Source: Halorientalis regularis (lineage in GTDB: Archaea > Halobacteriota > Halobacteria > Halobacteriales > Haloarculaceae). Taken from it: a stretch of DNA of 64,000 bases. The stretch spans positions 351,425 through 415,424 of the forward strand of contig NZ_JALJCL010000001.1 of assembly GCF_023698535.1 (NCBI RefSeq). The letters run 5' to 3'. Positions 54,856-63,365 of this stretch are shown one piece after another. The notes beneath the pieces were generated by a model. The model was given only the letters and a program-made list of their open reading frames with translations. It did no database searches and was not told where the DNA came from. Positions within the stretch are counted from its first letter, which is position 1. Each line of letters starts with the position of its first letter. Position numbers and translations under genes: made by a program.

Positions 54856-55575
54856 ATGTCTCTTTCGGAACTGATCGCGGGTGTCGAGGAACACGAGAAG
54901 ACGCTGACGGTTTTCAACGCGGGCGAGGACGTAGTCGCGGCGTTTCGCGAGCGGTTCGCGGACCGGAACGTGACGGTCAGGCAGGAGTCGACACCGAGCG
55001 GGAAACCGGGCGAGTTCGTCACCCTCAGCGAGGACGGCGAGGTGTTGACGGCGACCAGTATCACCGATCTCCAGCGGATGATCGAGGACTCGGACGTGGC
55101 GCTGGGCCTCGCGGACAGCCCGTACCAGCCGATCCTCGATCACATGGACGAGACCATGTTCACCTCCTGGAGCATCGAGCAGATGGTCGCGGCCTCCCGG
55201 GAAATCGAAGACCGGGCCTGGCGGGTCGGCAACGGATCGCTCCACGCCGGGTTCCAGTACCTCTCGACGCTCCGCGGCGAACTACCCGTCTACGAGCGAC
55301 TCGGCTCGAAGAACCTCGACGTGCACGCGTACGCCGCCCCCGACGAGGACCCGCCGGAACACGAAGGGTTCACCCTCCACATCGAACGCGCCGAGGAGAT
55401 CGAGAAGTCGTGGTTCGTCGTCTTCGATGGCGACGGGGTCGACGAGAGCAAGTGCGCCCTGCTGGCCGAGGAGCGCGATCCCCGGGAGTTCTACGGCTTC
55501 TGGACGTACGATTCCGACACCGTCGACTGGATAATCGACCACCTCGACTCCACCTACGGCGTCCTTGAACAGTAG
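54856..55575 (+). CDS. DICT sensory domain protein (copy 1)
   Basis: A 239-residue protein made of a DICT-type sensory domain. It begins MSLSELIAGVEEHEKTLTVF, the usual start of haloarchaeal DICT proteins, and continues through a middle region with ILDHMDETMFTSWSIEQMV to a C-terminal ESKCALLAEERDPREFYGFW. DICT domains are found with histidine kinases and other signalling modules and are thought to sense redox, light or small molecules; the ligand is unknown. A histidine kinase (broken) follows on the same strand, likely its partner. ATG 54856 fits homologue starts. Confidence 0.8.
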   Translation: MSLSELIAGVEEHEKTLTVFNAGEDVVAAFRERFADRNVTVRQESTPSGKPGEFVTLSEDGEVLTATSITDLQRMIEDSDVALGLADSPYQPILDHMDETMFTSWSIEQMVAASREIEDRAWRVGNGSLHAGFQYLSTLRGELPVYERLGSKNLDVHAYAAPDEDPPEHEGFTLHIERAEEIEKSWFVVFDGDGVDESKCALLAEERDPREFYGFWTYDSDTVDWIIDHLDSTYGVLEQ

Positions 55576-55699
55576 TCCGTTTCGGCCGCCGAGCCGAGAC
55601 CGACACTTCTTGCTGTCGGTGACTCAGGGGGAGCATGAACTGTTCGTCCGATCTTCTCCGTTCGGCCGTCAAACAACGTGGCTCTCCGGAACGCAGGCG

Positions 55700-56725
55700 A
55701 TGAACGTGAGGCGACTGCTGGCGGGCGGGTCGATCATCTCTGACCGGCGTCGGCGTCCTCGGTCCGACCCTGCTGGCCCTCCTCGGCAGTAGTCTGGGCC
55801 TGAACGGGAGTCTCGTCGCAGGTACCGGCGTCGTCCTCGGCCTCCTGCTCGTGGTCGGCGGCGGCTGGCTCGCTCGGAGCGACCTCGCGGGCACCCGGGC
55901 GCTCCGGGTCGCGGGCTGGAACCTGCTCGGACTGGTCGCGCTCGGGACCGTCCTCCTGCTAGTGCTCGCCTATCCCGGCGCGACGGTGCCGCCGTTCGTC
56001 GCCGCGGTGGTTCTCGGCGTCAGCGCGGTCGCACACGTCCTGATCGGCGTCAACGACGTGCGGCGCATCCGGGCCGGCGAACTCGCAAGGAACGCGAGAA
56101 ACTGGCCGTTCTCAACCGGCTGCCCCGGCACAACCACCGGAACGACACGCAGGTCATCATCGGGCTCGCGGACGTGCTCGCCGACAAGATCGAGGACGAA
56201 GACCTGGCCGATATCGCCCGGAAACTCCGGGGGAACGCCGAGGGGGTCGCCGGGTTCAACGACACGCTTAAAGACGACCAGGAAGCCGTCGAACATGACC
56301 CCGGGACCGATTCGGTCGTCGCCCTCGACGCCCTCGTAGAGCGCGTCGTCGCCGAGGCCGGGGGCGCCGCGACGGTCGAGGTCGACGTGCCCGACGGGCT
56401 GGCGGTCCGGGCGGACGATCACCTGGAGACGGCGCTGTCCCACCACGTCGCGAACAGCGTCGAGTACGCCGGCGAGGACCCCGACATCACGGTTTCGGCA
56501 CGGCAAGAGGGCAACCACGTCGTCTGTACCGTCGCCGACGACGGCCCGGGCATCCCGGCCATCGAGCGGGAGGTTGTCCTCGGTGAACGGGACATCGCCC
56601 GGCTCGAACACGGGACCGGGCTGGGCCTCTGGACCGTCAGAGCGATCACGGAGTCCTACGGCGGCGAGATGTCGACCCGGAGCGAGGACGGCGCGGCCGT
56701 GGACCTCCGCCTGCCGGCGGCCTGA
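55700..56725 (+). pseudogene. Membrane histidine kinase, two frameshifts (copy 1)
   Basis: From ATG 55700 (MNVRRLLAGGSIIS) the frame changes near 55738 into LTGVGVLGPTLLALLGSSLG, which continues through membrane helices (LLGLVALGTVLLLVLAYPG, VVLGVSAVAHVLIGV). Near 56095 it changes again: restoring one base at AAGGAACG gives AREREKLAVLNRLPRHNH, joining the phosphoacceptor region to the ATPase domain (VADDGPGIP, HGTGLGLWTVRAI). Both copies share the same breaks, so they are not independent errors. Either the gene is dead or the assembly has base errors. Confidence 0.75.
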
Positions 56726-56856
56726 GTGTCGGACCGGAAAGCCCATGAATTCGGGTGCACGACGCCCGGTATGGACGGTCCCCTGTCCAGTGGCGCCCCT
56801 CCACGCACAGCGACGGTGAGCGACCCCGCCCGGCGAAGTCCGGTGGTGACCTGACT

Positions 56857-57681
56857 GTGCCCACCATCGAGACCCGCGGGCTGACGAAGTCCTTCGGCGA
56901 CGTAGACGCCGTCCTCGACCTCGACCTCACGGTCGAGGAGGGCGAGGTCTTCGGCTTCCTCGGGCCCAACGGCGCGGGGAAGTCGACCACGATCAACCTC
57001 CTGCTCGACTACATCCGCCCCACGAGTGGGCGCGTCGAGGTGTTCGGGATGGACGCCCAGCGACACCCGGCGAAGATCCGCGAGCGTGTGGGCGTTCTGC
57101 CCGAGGGGTACGGCTTCGACGACCCACTCACGGGTCGGGAGTACCTCGACTGGGCGATCCGGACGAAAGACGCCGACGACGACCCAGCGGAACTACTCGA
57201 CCTGGTGAGCCTGACCGACGACGCCGGCCGGATGGCCACCGACTACTCCAAGGGGATGCAACAGCGCCTCGCGTTCGCAATGGCGCTGATCGACGACCCG
57301 GACTTGTTGATCCTCGACGAACCGTCCACCGGACTCGACCCCAACGGCATCCGGACGATGCGGGAAACCGTGGCCGACGTGGCCGCCGAGGGAACGACGG
57401 TGTTCTTCTCGAGCCACCACCTCAACGAGGTCGAGGCGGTCTGTGATCGCGTCGGCGTGCTGAACGAGGGCGAACTGGTCGCGGTCGACAGTCGAGACGG
57501 TCCACGTGCGTCGCGGCGACGCCTTCCTCGCGCAGGCGCTCGACGCGCCGCTCGTTCTCTTCGAGGACCGACACCGTTCCCGGCCTGTCCGCGAGCGCCG
57601 AGACGAGGTCGTAACCGACCGATCCACACCCCACGACCAGCCGGGTTTCCATGTCTCTCCATGACGGACGAGCGGTCATAA
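56857..57681 (+). CDS. ABC transporter ATPase, truncated and fused at repeat junction (copy 1)
   Basis: From GTG 56857 the first 211 codons encode an exporter-type (CcmA/NatA-like) ATPase: Walker A GPNGAGKSTT, YSKGMQQRLAFAMALIDDP (signature plus start of Walker B region), LLILDEPSTGLDP and the H-loop FFSSHHLNEVEAV. At 57491 the natural sequence stops and the frame enters the reverse strand of the DHH gene, adding about 63 foreign residues rich in Arg and Pro. A complete ABC gene is not present in the window; its permease would lie beyond. The chimeric tail has no biological meaning if the junction is artificial. Confidence 0.8.
   Translation: MPTIETRGLTKSFGDVDAVLDLDLTVEEGEVFGFLGPNGAGKSTTINLLLDYIRPTSGRVEVFGMDAQRHPAKIRERVGVLPEGYGFDDPLTGREYLDWAIRTKDADDDPAELLDLVSLTDDAGRMATDYSKGMQQRLAFAMALIDDPDLLILDEPSTGLDPNGIRTMRETVADVAAEGTTVFFSSHHLNEVEAVCDRVGVLNEGELVAVDSRDGPRASRRRLPRAGARRAARSLRGPTPFPACPRAPRRGRNRPIHTPRPAGFPCLSMTDERS
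57422..57652 (-). pseudogene. 5' fragment of the TrkA-N/DHH gene at the junction
   Basis: From the ATG at 57652 this repeats the first 54 codons of the DHH gene (GCGSVGYD motif included) and then, past 57491, runs antisense into the ABC ATPase gene for about 23 more codons before a stop. It cannot form the phosphoesterase. It exists only because the second repeat copy starts inside the DHH gene. Confidence 0.85.
57490..57491. other. Junction of the 6509-base repeat
   Basis: Left of the join the sequence is ABC ATPase (ends CGGTCGACA); right of it is the DHH-gene segment starting GTCGAGACGG, the same as at 50982. The preceding bases differ (T at 50981, A at 57490), and only one base of overlap (G) is possible at the edge. 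No recombination site is visible. Confidence 0.9.
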
Positions 57682-57719
57682 ACCTTCGATTTCGGCCGAG
57701 CCGCGTCCACGGAGACGCG

Positions 57720-58148
57720 TTACTTCAGCCGTTCCTGGAGGAAAGAGGGGTGAGCGGCGGCGACGCCGTCGCGGGCGACGATCTCCTCGTTGATCACGTC
57801 ACCCAGCGCGTCGCCGTCGGAGGCGTGGACCTCCGCCATCAGCGTGTGGTCGCCACTGGACGTGTAGAGGGAGTCGATGGCGTCGATCTCTTTGAGTTCC
57901 CGGGTCACCTCGACGTAGCGTTCGCTCTCCACGTCGATCCCCACCAGCGCGATGGACTTGGAGGCGAGTTTCTTCGGGTCCACGTCCGCTGAATAACCCA
58001 CGATCACACCCTCGTCTTCGAGTTGCTGGATGTATTTTCGCACCGTAGGCTTGGACACGTCGGCCCGCTCGGCGATCTCTGCGTAGGAGGCCTGTGCGTC
58101 CTCCTCGAGGACGGACAGGATGCGCTCCTCCGTGGACTCGGCTGCCAT
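57720..58148 (-). CDS. Lrp/AsnC family regulator (copy 2)
   Basis: Same 142-residue Lrp/AsnC protein as at 51211-51639, with the same upstream AT-rich promoter region. It lies next to the truncated DHH fragment instead of the full gene. There is no sequence divergence to suggest an independent paralogue; treat as a repeat of the same locus. Confidence 0.8.
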   Translation of the reverse strand: MAAESTEERILSVLEEDAQASYAEIAERADVSKPTVRKYIQQLEDEGVIVGYSADVDPKKLASKSIALVGIDVESERYVEVTRELKEIDAIDSLYTSSGDHTLMAEVHASDGDALGDVINEEIVARDGVAAAHPSFLQERLK

Positions 58149-58280
58149 AGTCAAAGGTTTTGCGTCCGAGAAAAAATATCTTCCGAACCCGAAAACGGGT
58201 CGAACAGGCAGAAAGTTTCGCCTCACGAACCGAAAGGAAAGCGGGAACGAGAGAGCCCCGGGACGGTCACCGTCGGAATT

Positions 58281-59216
58281 TCAGCGGTGGTGGTGGAGCA
58301 GGTCCGCCGAGCGCTCCCACTCGCTGTCTTCGTCGAGGTACCGCTCCGCGAGGGGGTCCTCGGGCATCTCCTCTGTGGCCCGCTTCTCCGCGCCGTAGGA
58401 TGGGCGGTCGCTGTCCACGTAGAACCGGCCCGTGAGGACCTCGCCCTCGTAGAGGCGGGACTCGGCGTCGTACATCGCCTCGGCGGCCTCGCGCCGGTCG
58501 GTCACGTCGAAGTCGAACTCGTCCGACTCCTGTACGTCCGTGTAGGGGACGTACTGCTTTGCATCCTTGTTCCAGGTGGGACACTGGGTGAGGAAGTCGA
58601 CGTGGGCGAACCCGTCGTGTTCGATGGCCTCGATCAGGATCTCCTTTGCCTGGTTCGGGTTGACCGCCGCGGTGCGGGCGATGTAGGACGAGCCCGACGC
58701 CAGCGACAGCGACATGGGCCGCACGGGGTCCTTGGCACTGCCGTGGGGCTGGGTCTTTGATTTGTGACCCTTCGGACTCGTGGGGGAGGTCTGGCCCTTC
58801 GTCAGCCCGAAGATCTCGTTGTTGAACACGATGTAGGTCATGTCGTGGTTCTCCCGGGCGGTGTGCATGAAGTGGTTGCCGCCGATGCCGTAGCCGTCGC
58901 CGTCGCCACCGGCCGCGATCACCTCCAGTCCCGGGTTGGCTAGCTTGGCTGCCCGCGCGACGGGCAGGGAGCGGCCGTGGATGCTGTGGAAGCCGTAGCT
59001 CTCGAAGTACGATGAGAGCTTGCCCGAACAGCCGATGCCGGTCACCAGCAGGGTCTCGTCGGGCGTGCGGCCCACCTCGGGCATGGCCTGTTTCAGCGCC
59101 TTCAGAACGCCGAAGTCGCCACAGCCCGGGCACCACGTCGCCTGCGGTTCGATGCCGGGTGTGAACTCGTCGCGGTCGATCTCGCGGTCCTCGCCGATTG
59201 CACTGAATACACTCAT
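58281..59216 (-). CDS. porB: 2-oxoacid:ferredoxin oxidoreductase beta subunit (copy 2)
   Basis: Identical in translation to the beta subunit at 51772-52707, with the same cofactor motif (GDGDGYGIGG) and iron-sulfur cysteines. If the duplication is real, gene dosage of this complex is doubled. If not, this is the same gene shown twice. Confidence 0.8.
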   Translation of the reverse strand: MSVFSAIGEDREIDRDEFTPGIEPQATWCPGCGDFGVLKALKQAMPEVGRTPDETLLVTGIGCSGKLSSYFESYGFHSIHGRSLPVARAAKLANPGLEVIAAGGDGDGYGIGGNHFMHTARENHDMTYIVFNNEIFGLTKGQTSPTSPKGHKSKTQPHGSAKDPVRPMSLSLASGSSYIARTAAVNPNQAKEILIEAIEHDGFAHVDFLTQCPTWNKDAKQYVPYTDVQESDEFDFDVTDRREAAEAMYDAESRLYEGEVLTGRFYVDSDRPSYGAEKRATEEMPEDPLAERYLDEDSEWERSADLLHHHR

Positions 59217-59218
59217 GG

Positions 59219-61123
59219 TTAGTCACCTGCCGCGGGGACGAACTTCGTTCCCTCCGGGATCGCGGCGTCCCGGGAGACGATGCGCTCGAAGCCCTCGACG
59301 ATCTCGTAGGGCTCGAAGGCCTCGCCGTTGTACTTCAGGAGGCTGTTGAGCTTCGGCCCGAATCGGCCGAGTTCCTTCTGGGTCAACCCCCGGAACTGCG
59401 CCGAGGCGTTCATCTCGACGACCAGACACGACTCCACGGATTCGAGGAAGTCGGTCACCTCCTGTTCGGGGTAGGGGAGCATCTCGCTGACGCCGAGGGC
59501 CTTCACCGACTCCCCGGCGTCGGTCAGCTGGTCGACGGCCTCGAAGACGGTGTCCTGCTGACTGCCCCACACCAGCAGGCCGTAGTCGGCGTCCTCGGGG
59601 CCGTAGTGGGTCTGATGGGAGCCCTCTCCGTCGTCCAGTTCTTCGCGGATGGAGTCGAGTTTCGACATCCGGCGGTCCATCTGTGCGACCCGGTTGGTCG
59701 GGCTCTCGCTGATGTGGCCCTCCGGGGTGTGTTCGTTGCCCGACGCGAGGAAGCGGCCGTCCTTCTGGCCGGGGATCGACCGCGGGCTCGCGCCGTTCTC
59801 GGCGTCGTGCTGGTAGCGTTTGAACTTCCCCGACTCGTGGTGGGCCGCCTCCCGGATCTCCTCCTCGGTGAGGACGCTGCCCGGGTCGGCGTTCGGTTCG
59901 CGGTCGAAGAACGATTCGTCGACGTTGCGCATCTCGCCCGAGAGCTTCTGATCGATGACGACGATGGCCGGGAGCTGGTACTCGTAGGCCAGCCGGAAGG
60001 CCGCGCGGGTCTGCTCGTAACACTCCCGGACGTTGGCGGGCGCAAACACGACCCGACAGGAGTCGCCCTGACTCGTGTAGAGGATGTGTTCGAGGTCGGC
60101 CTGCTCGGGTTTGGTCGGCATCCCCGTGGAAGGACCAGCCCGCATCGCCTCGATCAACACGATGGGCGTCTCGGTCATCTCCGCGAGGCCGAGCGGTTCG
60201 GACATCAGCGCGAACCCGCCGCCGGAGGACCCGGACATGGCCTTGACGCCGGCGTGGGAGGCCCCGACAGCGAGCGACGCCGCGGCGATCTCGTCCTCGA
60301 CCTGTTCGGCGATACCGCCGAACTTGGGGAGGTGCTGGGAGAGGATGGTGAACACGTCGGTCCAGGGGGTCATCGGGTAGCCCGCGATGAACCGACAGCC
60401 CTCGTCGATAGCGCCGTAGGCGACGGCGTTGCTCCCGGACATGAGGACCTGCTGTTCGTCGTGGTCGCCGGTGGGGACGCGGAGGTCGTGGGTGACCTCG
60501 TACTCCTCGCGCACCGAGTCGTAGGCGCGTTCGAGGATGTCGAGGTTGGCCTGGAGTACGTCGCCGGTCATCGCGTCCTCCATCAGGTCCTCGATGTGCT
60601 GGAGGTCCATATCGAGCAAGGCGGCGGTCGCGCCGACGCCGGCGGTGTTTCGCATCACCTCACGCCCGTGTTCGCGAGCGAGGCCCCGTAGGTCGAGGGA
60701 GTAGACGTGCCAGTCGTTCTCCTGGGCCCTCGCTTCCAGGTCGAGGTCGGCACGCTCCAAGGTCTCCTCGTCGAGCAGCCCCTCGTCGTAGACGATCACG
60801 CCGCCCTCGTTGAGGTCGTCCAGGTTCTCCGAGAGCGGTTTGATCTCCTCGTTGCCGTAGACGGTGTCGGCCCCTTCCTGTGGATTGCGGGCGAAGCTGT
60901 CGCCAAGCGCCAACAGGAAGTTGAAGCCGTTCCCCCGCGACCGAACGGGGTCGGCGTCGGACCGTACCTCCACGTAGGTGTGGCCGCCCCGAATCCGTGA
61001 GGGGTAGTGCCGGTGTGTGAACACGTCGAGTCCCGCGCGCATCAGCGCCTTGGCGAAGTTCTGGCTCGTGGAATCGATTCCGTCGCCGGAGCCACCAGCG
61101 ATGCGCCACATTAGTTCTGTCAT
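59219..61123 (-). CDS. porA: 2-oxoacid:ferredoxin oxidoreductase alpha subunit (copy 2)
   Basis: Identical in translation to the 634-residue alpha subunit at 52710-54614, including start, two-base spacing to the beta gene and upstream region. No divergence is seen even at third codon positions in the compared stretches, so copying was very recent or artificial. Confidence 0.8.
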   Translation of the reverse strand: MTELMWRIAGGSGDGIDSTSQNFAKALMRAGLDVFTHRHYPSRIRGGHTYVEVRSDADPVRSRGNGFNFLLALGDSFARNPQEGADTVYGNEEIKPLSENLDDLNEGGVIVYDEGLLDEETLERADLDLEARAQENDWHVYSLDLRGLAREHGREVMRNTAGVGATAALLDMDLQHIEDLMEDAMTGDVLQANLDILERAYDSVREEYEVTHDLRVPTGDHDEQQVLMSGSNAVAYGAIDEGCRFIAGYPMTPWTDVFTILSQHLPKFGGIAEQVEDEIAAASLAVGASHAGVKAMSGSSGGGFALMSEPLGLAEMTETPIVLIEAMRAGPSTGMPTKPEQADLEHILYTSQGDSCRVVFAPANVRECYEQTRAAFRLAYEYQLPAIVVIDQKLSGEMRNVDESFFDREPNADPGSVLTEEEIREAAHHESGKFKRYQHDAENGASPRSIPGQKDGRFLASGNEHTPEGHISESPTNRVAQMDRRMSKLDSIREELDDGEGSHQTHYGPEDADYGLLVWGSQQDTVFEAVDQLTDAGESVKALGVSEMLPYPEQEVTDFLESVESCLVVEMNASAQFRGLTQKELGRFGPKLNSLLKYNGEAFEPYEIVEGFERIVSRDAAIPEGTKFVPAAGD

Positions 61124-61364
61124 GATAAATCAGTGGCCGAATCGGCCGCCCTAGCTGAAAAACGGCGCGCCGGAACAAAAGAGTTTGCGACGCGTTACCA
61201 CACATTAATCATGACAGTTGCACTGGATTCACACAGTCGAGAGATGGGGGCGGAGCCGGCCGATCCGGAGGGCGGCGCGCGTCTTCGGAATCCGAGAGGT
61301 CGCGGTAGTACGGCAACGTCTCGCAAACGATTTACGCACCGAGGACGTGGATCTGACGAAGCGA

Positions 61365-62084
61365 ATGTCTCTTTCGGAACTGATCGCGGGTGTCGAGGAA
61401 CACGAGAAGACGCTGACGGTTTTCAACGCGGGCGAGGACGTAGTCGCGGCGTTTCGCGAGCGGTTCGCGGACCGGAACGTGACGGTCAGGCAGGAGTCGA
61501 CACCGAGCGGGAAACCGGGCGAGTTCGTCACCCTCAGCGAGGACGGCGAGGTGTTGACGGCGACCAGTATCACCGATCTCCAGCGGATGATCGAGGACTC
61601 GGACGTGGCGCTGGGCCTCGCGGACAGCCCGTACCAGCCGATCCTCGATCACATGGACGAGACCATGTTCACCTCCTGGAGCATCGAGCAGATGGTCGCG
61701 GCCTCCCGGGAAATCGAAGACCGGGCCTGGCGGGTCGGCAACGGATCGCTCCACGCCGGGTTCCAGTACCTCTCGACGCTCCGCGGCGAACTACCCGTCT
61801 ACGAGCGACTCGGCTCGAAGAACCTCGACGTGCACGCGTACGCCGCCCCCGACGAGGACCCGCCGGAACACGAAGGGTTCACCCTCCACATCGAACGCGC
61901 CGAGGAGATCGAGAAGTCGTGGTTCGTCGTCTTCGATGGCGACGGGGTCGACGAGAGCAAGTGCGCCCTGCTGGCCGAGGAGCGCGATCCCCGGGAGTTC
62001 TACGGCTTCTGGACGTACGATTCCGACACCGTCGACTGGATAATCGACCACCTCGACTCCACCTACGGCGTCCTTGAACAGTAG
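61365..62084 (+). CDS. DICT sensory domain protein (copy 2)
   Basis: Same 239-residue DICT protein as at 54856-55575, with the same upstream element (61329-61337) and the same broken kinase downstream. Nothing distinguishes it from copy 1. Confidence 0.75.
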   Translation: MSLSELIAGVEEHEKTLTVFNAGEDVVAAFRERFADRNVTVRQESTPSGKPGEFVTLSEDGEVLTATSITDLQRMIEDSDVALGLADSPYQPILDHMDETMFTSWSIEQMVAASREIEDRAWRVGNGSLHAGFQYLSTLRGELPVYERLGSKNLDVHAYAAPDEDPPEHEGFTLHIERAEEIEKSWFVVFDGDGVDESKCALLAEERDPREFYGFWTYDSDTVDWIIDHLDSTYGVLEQ

Positions 62085-62208
62085 TCCGTTTCGGCCGCCG
62101 AGCCGAGACCGACACTTCTTGCTGTCGGTGACTCAGGGGGAGCATGAACTGTTCGTCCGATCTTCTCCGTTCGGCCGTCAAACAACGTGGCTCTCCGGAA
62201 CGCAGGCG

Positions 62209-63234
62209 ATGAACGTGAGGCGACTGCTGGCGGGCGGGTCGATCATCTCTGACCGGCGTCGGCGTCCTCGGTCCGACCCTGCTGGCCCTCCTCGGCAGTA
62301 GTCTGGGCCTGAACGGGAGTCTCGTCGCAGGTACCGGCGTCGTCCTCGGCCTCCTGCTCGTGGTCGGCGGCGGCTGGCTCGCTCGGAGCGACCTCGCGGG
62401 CACCCGGGCGCTCCGGGTCGCGGGCTGGAACCTGCTCGGACTGGTCGCGCTCGGGACCGTCCTCCTGCTAGTGCTCGCCTATCCCGGCGCGACGGTGCCG
62501 CCGTTCGTCGCCGCGGTGGTTCTCGGCGTCAGCGCGGTCGCACACGTCCTGATCGGCGTCAACGACGTGCGGCGCATCCGGGCCGGCGAACTCGCAAGGA
62601 ACGCGAGAAACTGGCCGTTCTCAACCGGCTGCCCCGGCACAACCACCGGAACGACACGCAGGTCATCATCGGGCTCGCGGACGTGCTCGCCGACAAGATC
62701 GAGGACGAAGACCTGGCCGATATCGCCCGGAAACTCCGGGGGAACGCCGAGGGGGTCGCCGGGTTCAACGACACGCTTAAAGACGACCAGGAAGCCGTCG
62801 AACATGACCCCGGGACCGATTCGGTCGTCGCCCTCGACGCCCTCGTAGAGCGCGTCGTCGCCGAGGCCGGGGGCGCCGCGACGGTCGAGGTCGACGTGCC
62901 CGACGGGCTGGCGGTCCGGGCGGACGATCACCTGGAGACGGCGCTGTCCCACCACGTCGCGAACAGCGTCGAGTACGCCGGCGAGGACCCCGACATCACG
63001 GTTTCGGCACGGCAAGAGGGCAACCACGTCGTCTGTACCGTCGCCGACGACGGCCCGGGCATCCCGGCCATCGAGCGGGAGGTTGTCCTCGGTGAACGGG
63101 ACATCGCCCGGCTCGAACACGGGACCGGGCTGGGCCTCTGGACCGTCAGAGCGATCACGGAGTCCTACGGCGGCGAGATGTCGACCCGGAGCGAGGACGG
63201 CGCGGCCGTGGACCTCCGCCTGCCGGCGGCCTGA
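62209..63234 (+). pseudogene. Membrane histidine kinase, two frameshifts (copy 2)
   Basis: Repeat of 55700-56725, carrying both frame changes at the corresponding places (near 62247 and 62604). Identical lesions in both copies mean the breaks predate the duplication or are part of one copied assembly. Confidence 0.7.
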
Positions 63235-63365
63235 GTGTCGGACCGGAAAGCCCATGAATTCGGGTGCACGACGCCCGGTATGGACGGTCCCCTGTCCAGT
63301 GGCGCCCCTCCACGCACAGCGACGGTGAGCGACCCCGCCCGGCGAAGTCCGGTGGTGACCTGACT

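Larger units (their letters stand above)
50982..57490. repeat. First copy of a 6509-base direct repeat
   Basis: This block and 57491-63999 are direct repeats at a constant offset of 6509. Coordinates of every gene pair, encoded proteins, frameshifts and compared intergenic segments agree. The block begins inside the 5' end of the DHH gene and ends inside the ABC ATPase gene, so its edges ignore gene boundaries. No insertion sequence, integrase or long flanking repeat is seen at the edges. Confidence 0.95.

Noticed and set aside
54624..55568. Plus-strand frame overlapping the DICT gene from the porA upstream region
   Set aside because: Its translation is Arg/Gly-rich and out of frame with the recognisable DICT protein; it fails as a real protein despite its length.
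50982..57490. Idea that the repeat is a composite transposon or integrated plasmid
   Set aside because: It has no transposase, integrase, replication gene or terminal inverted repeats, and its ends fall inside two ordinary chromosomal genes.
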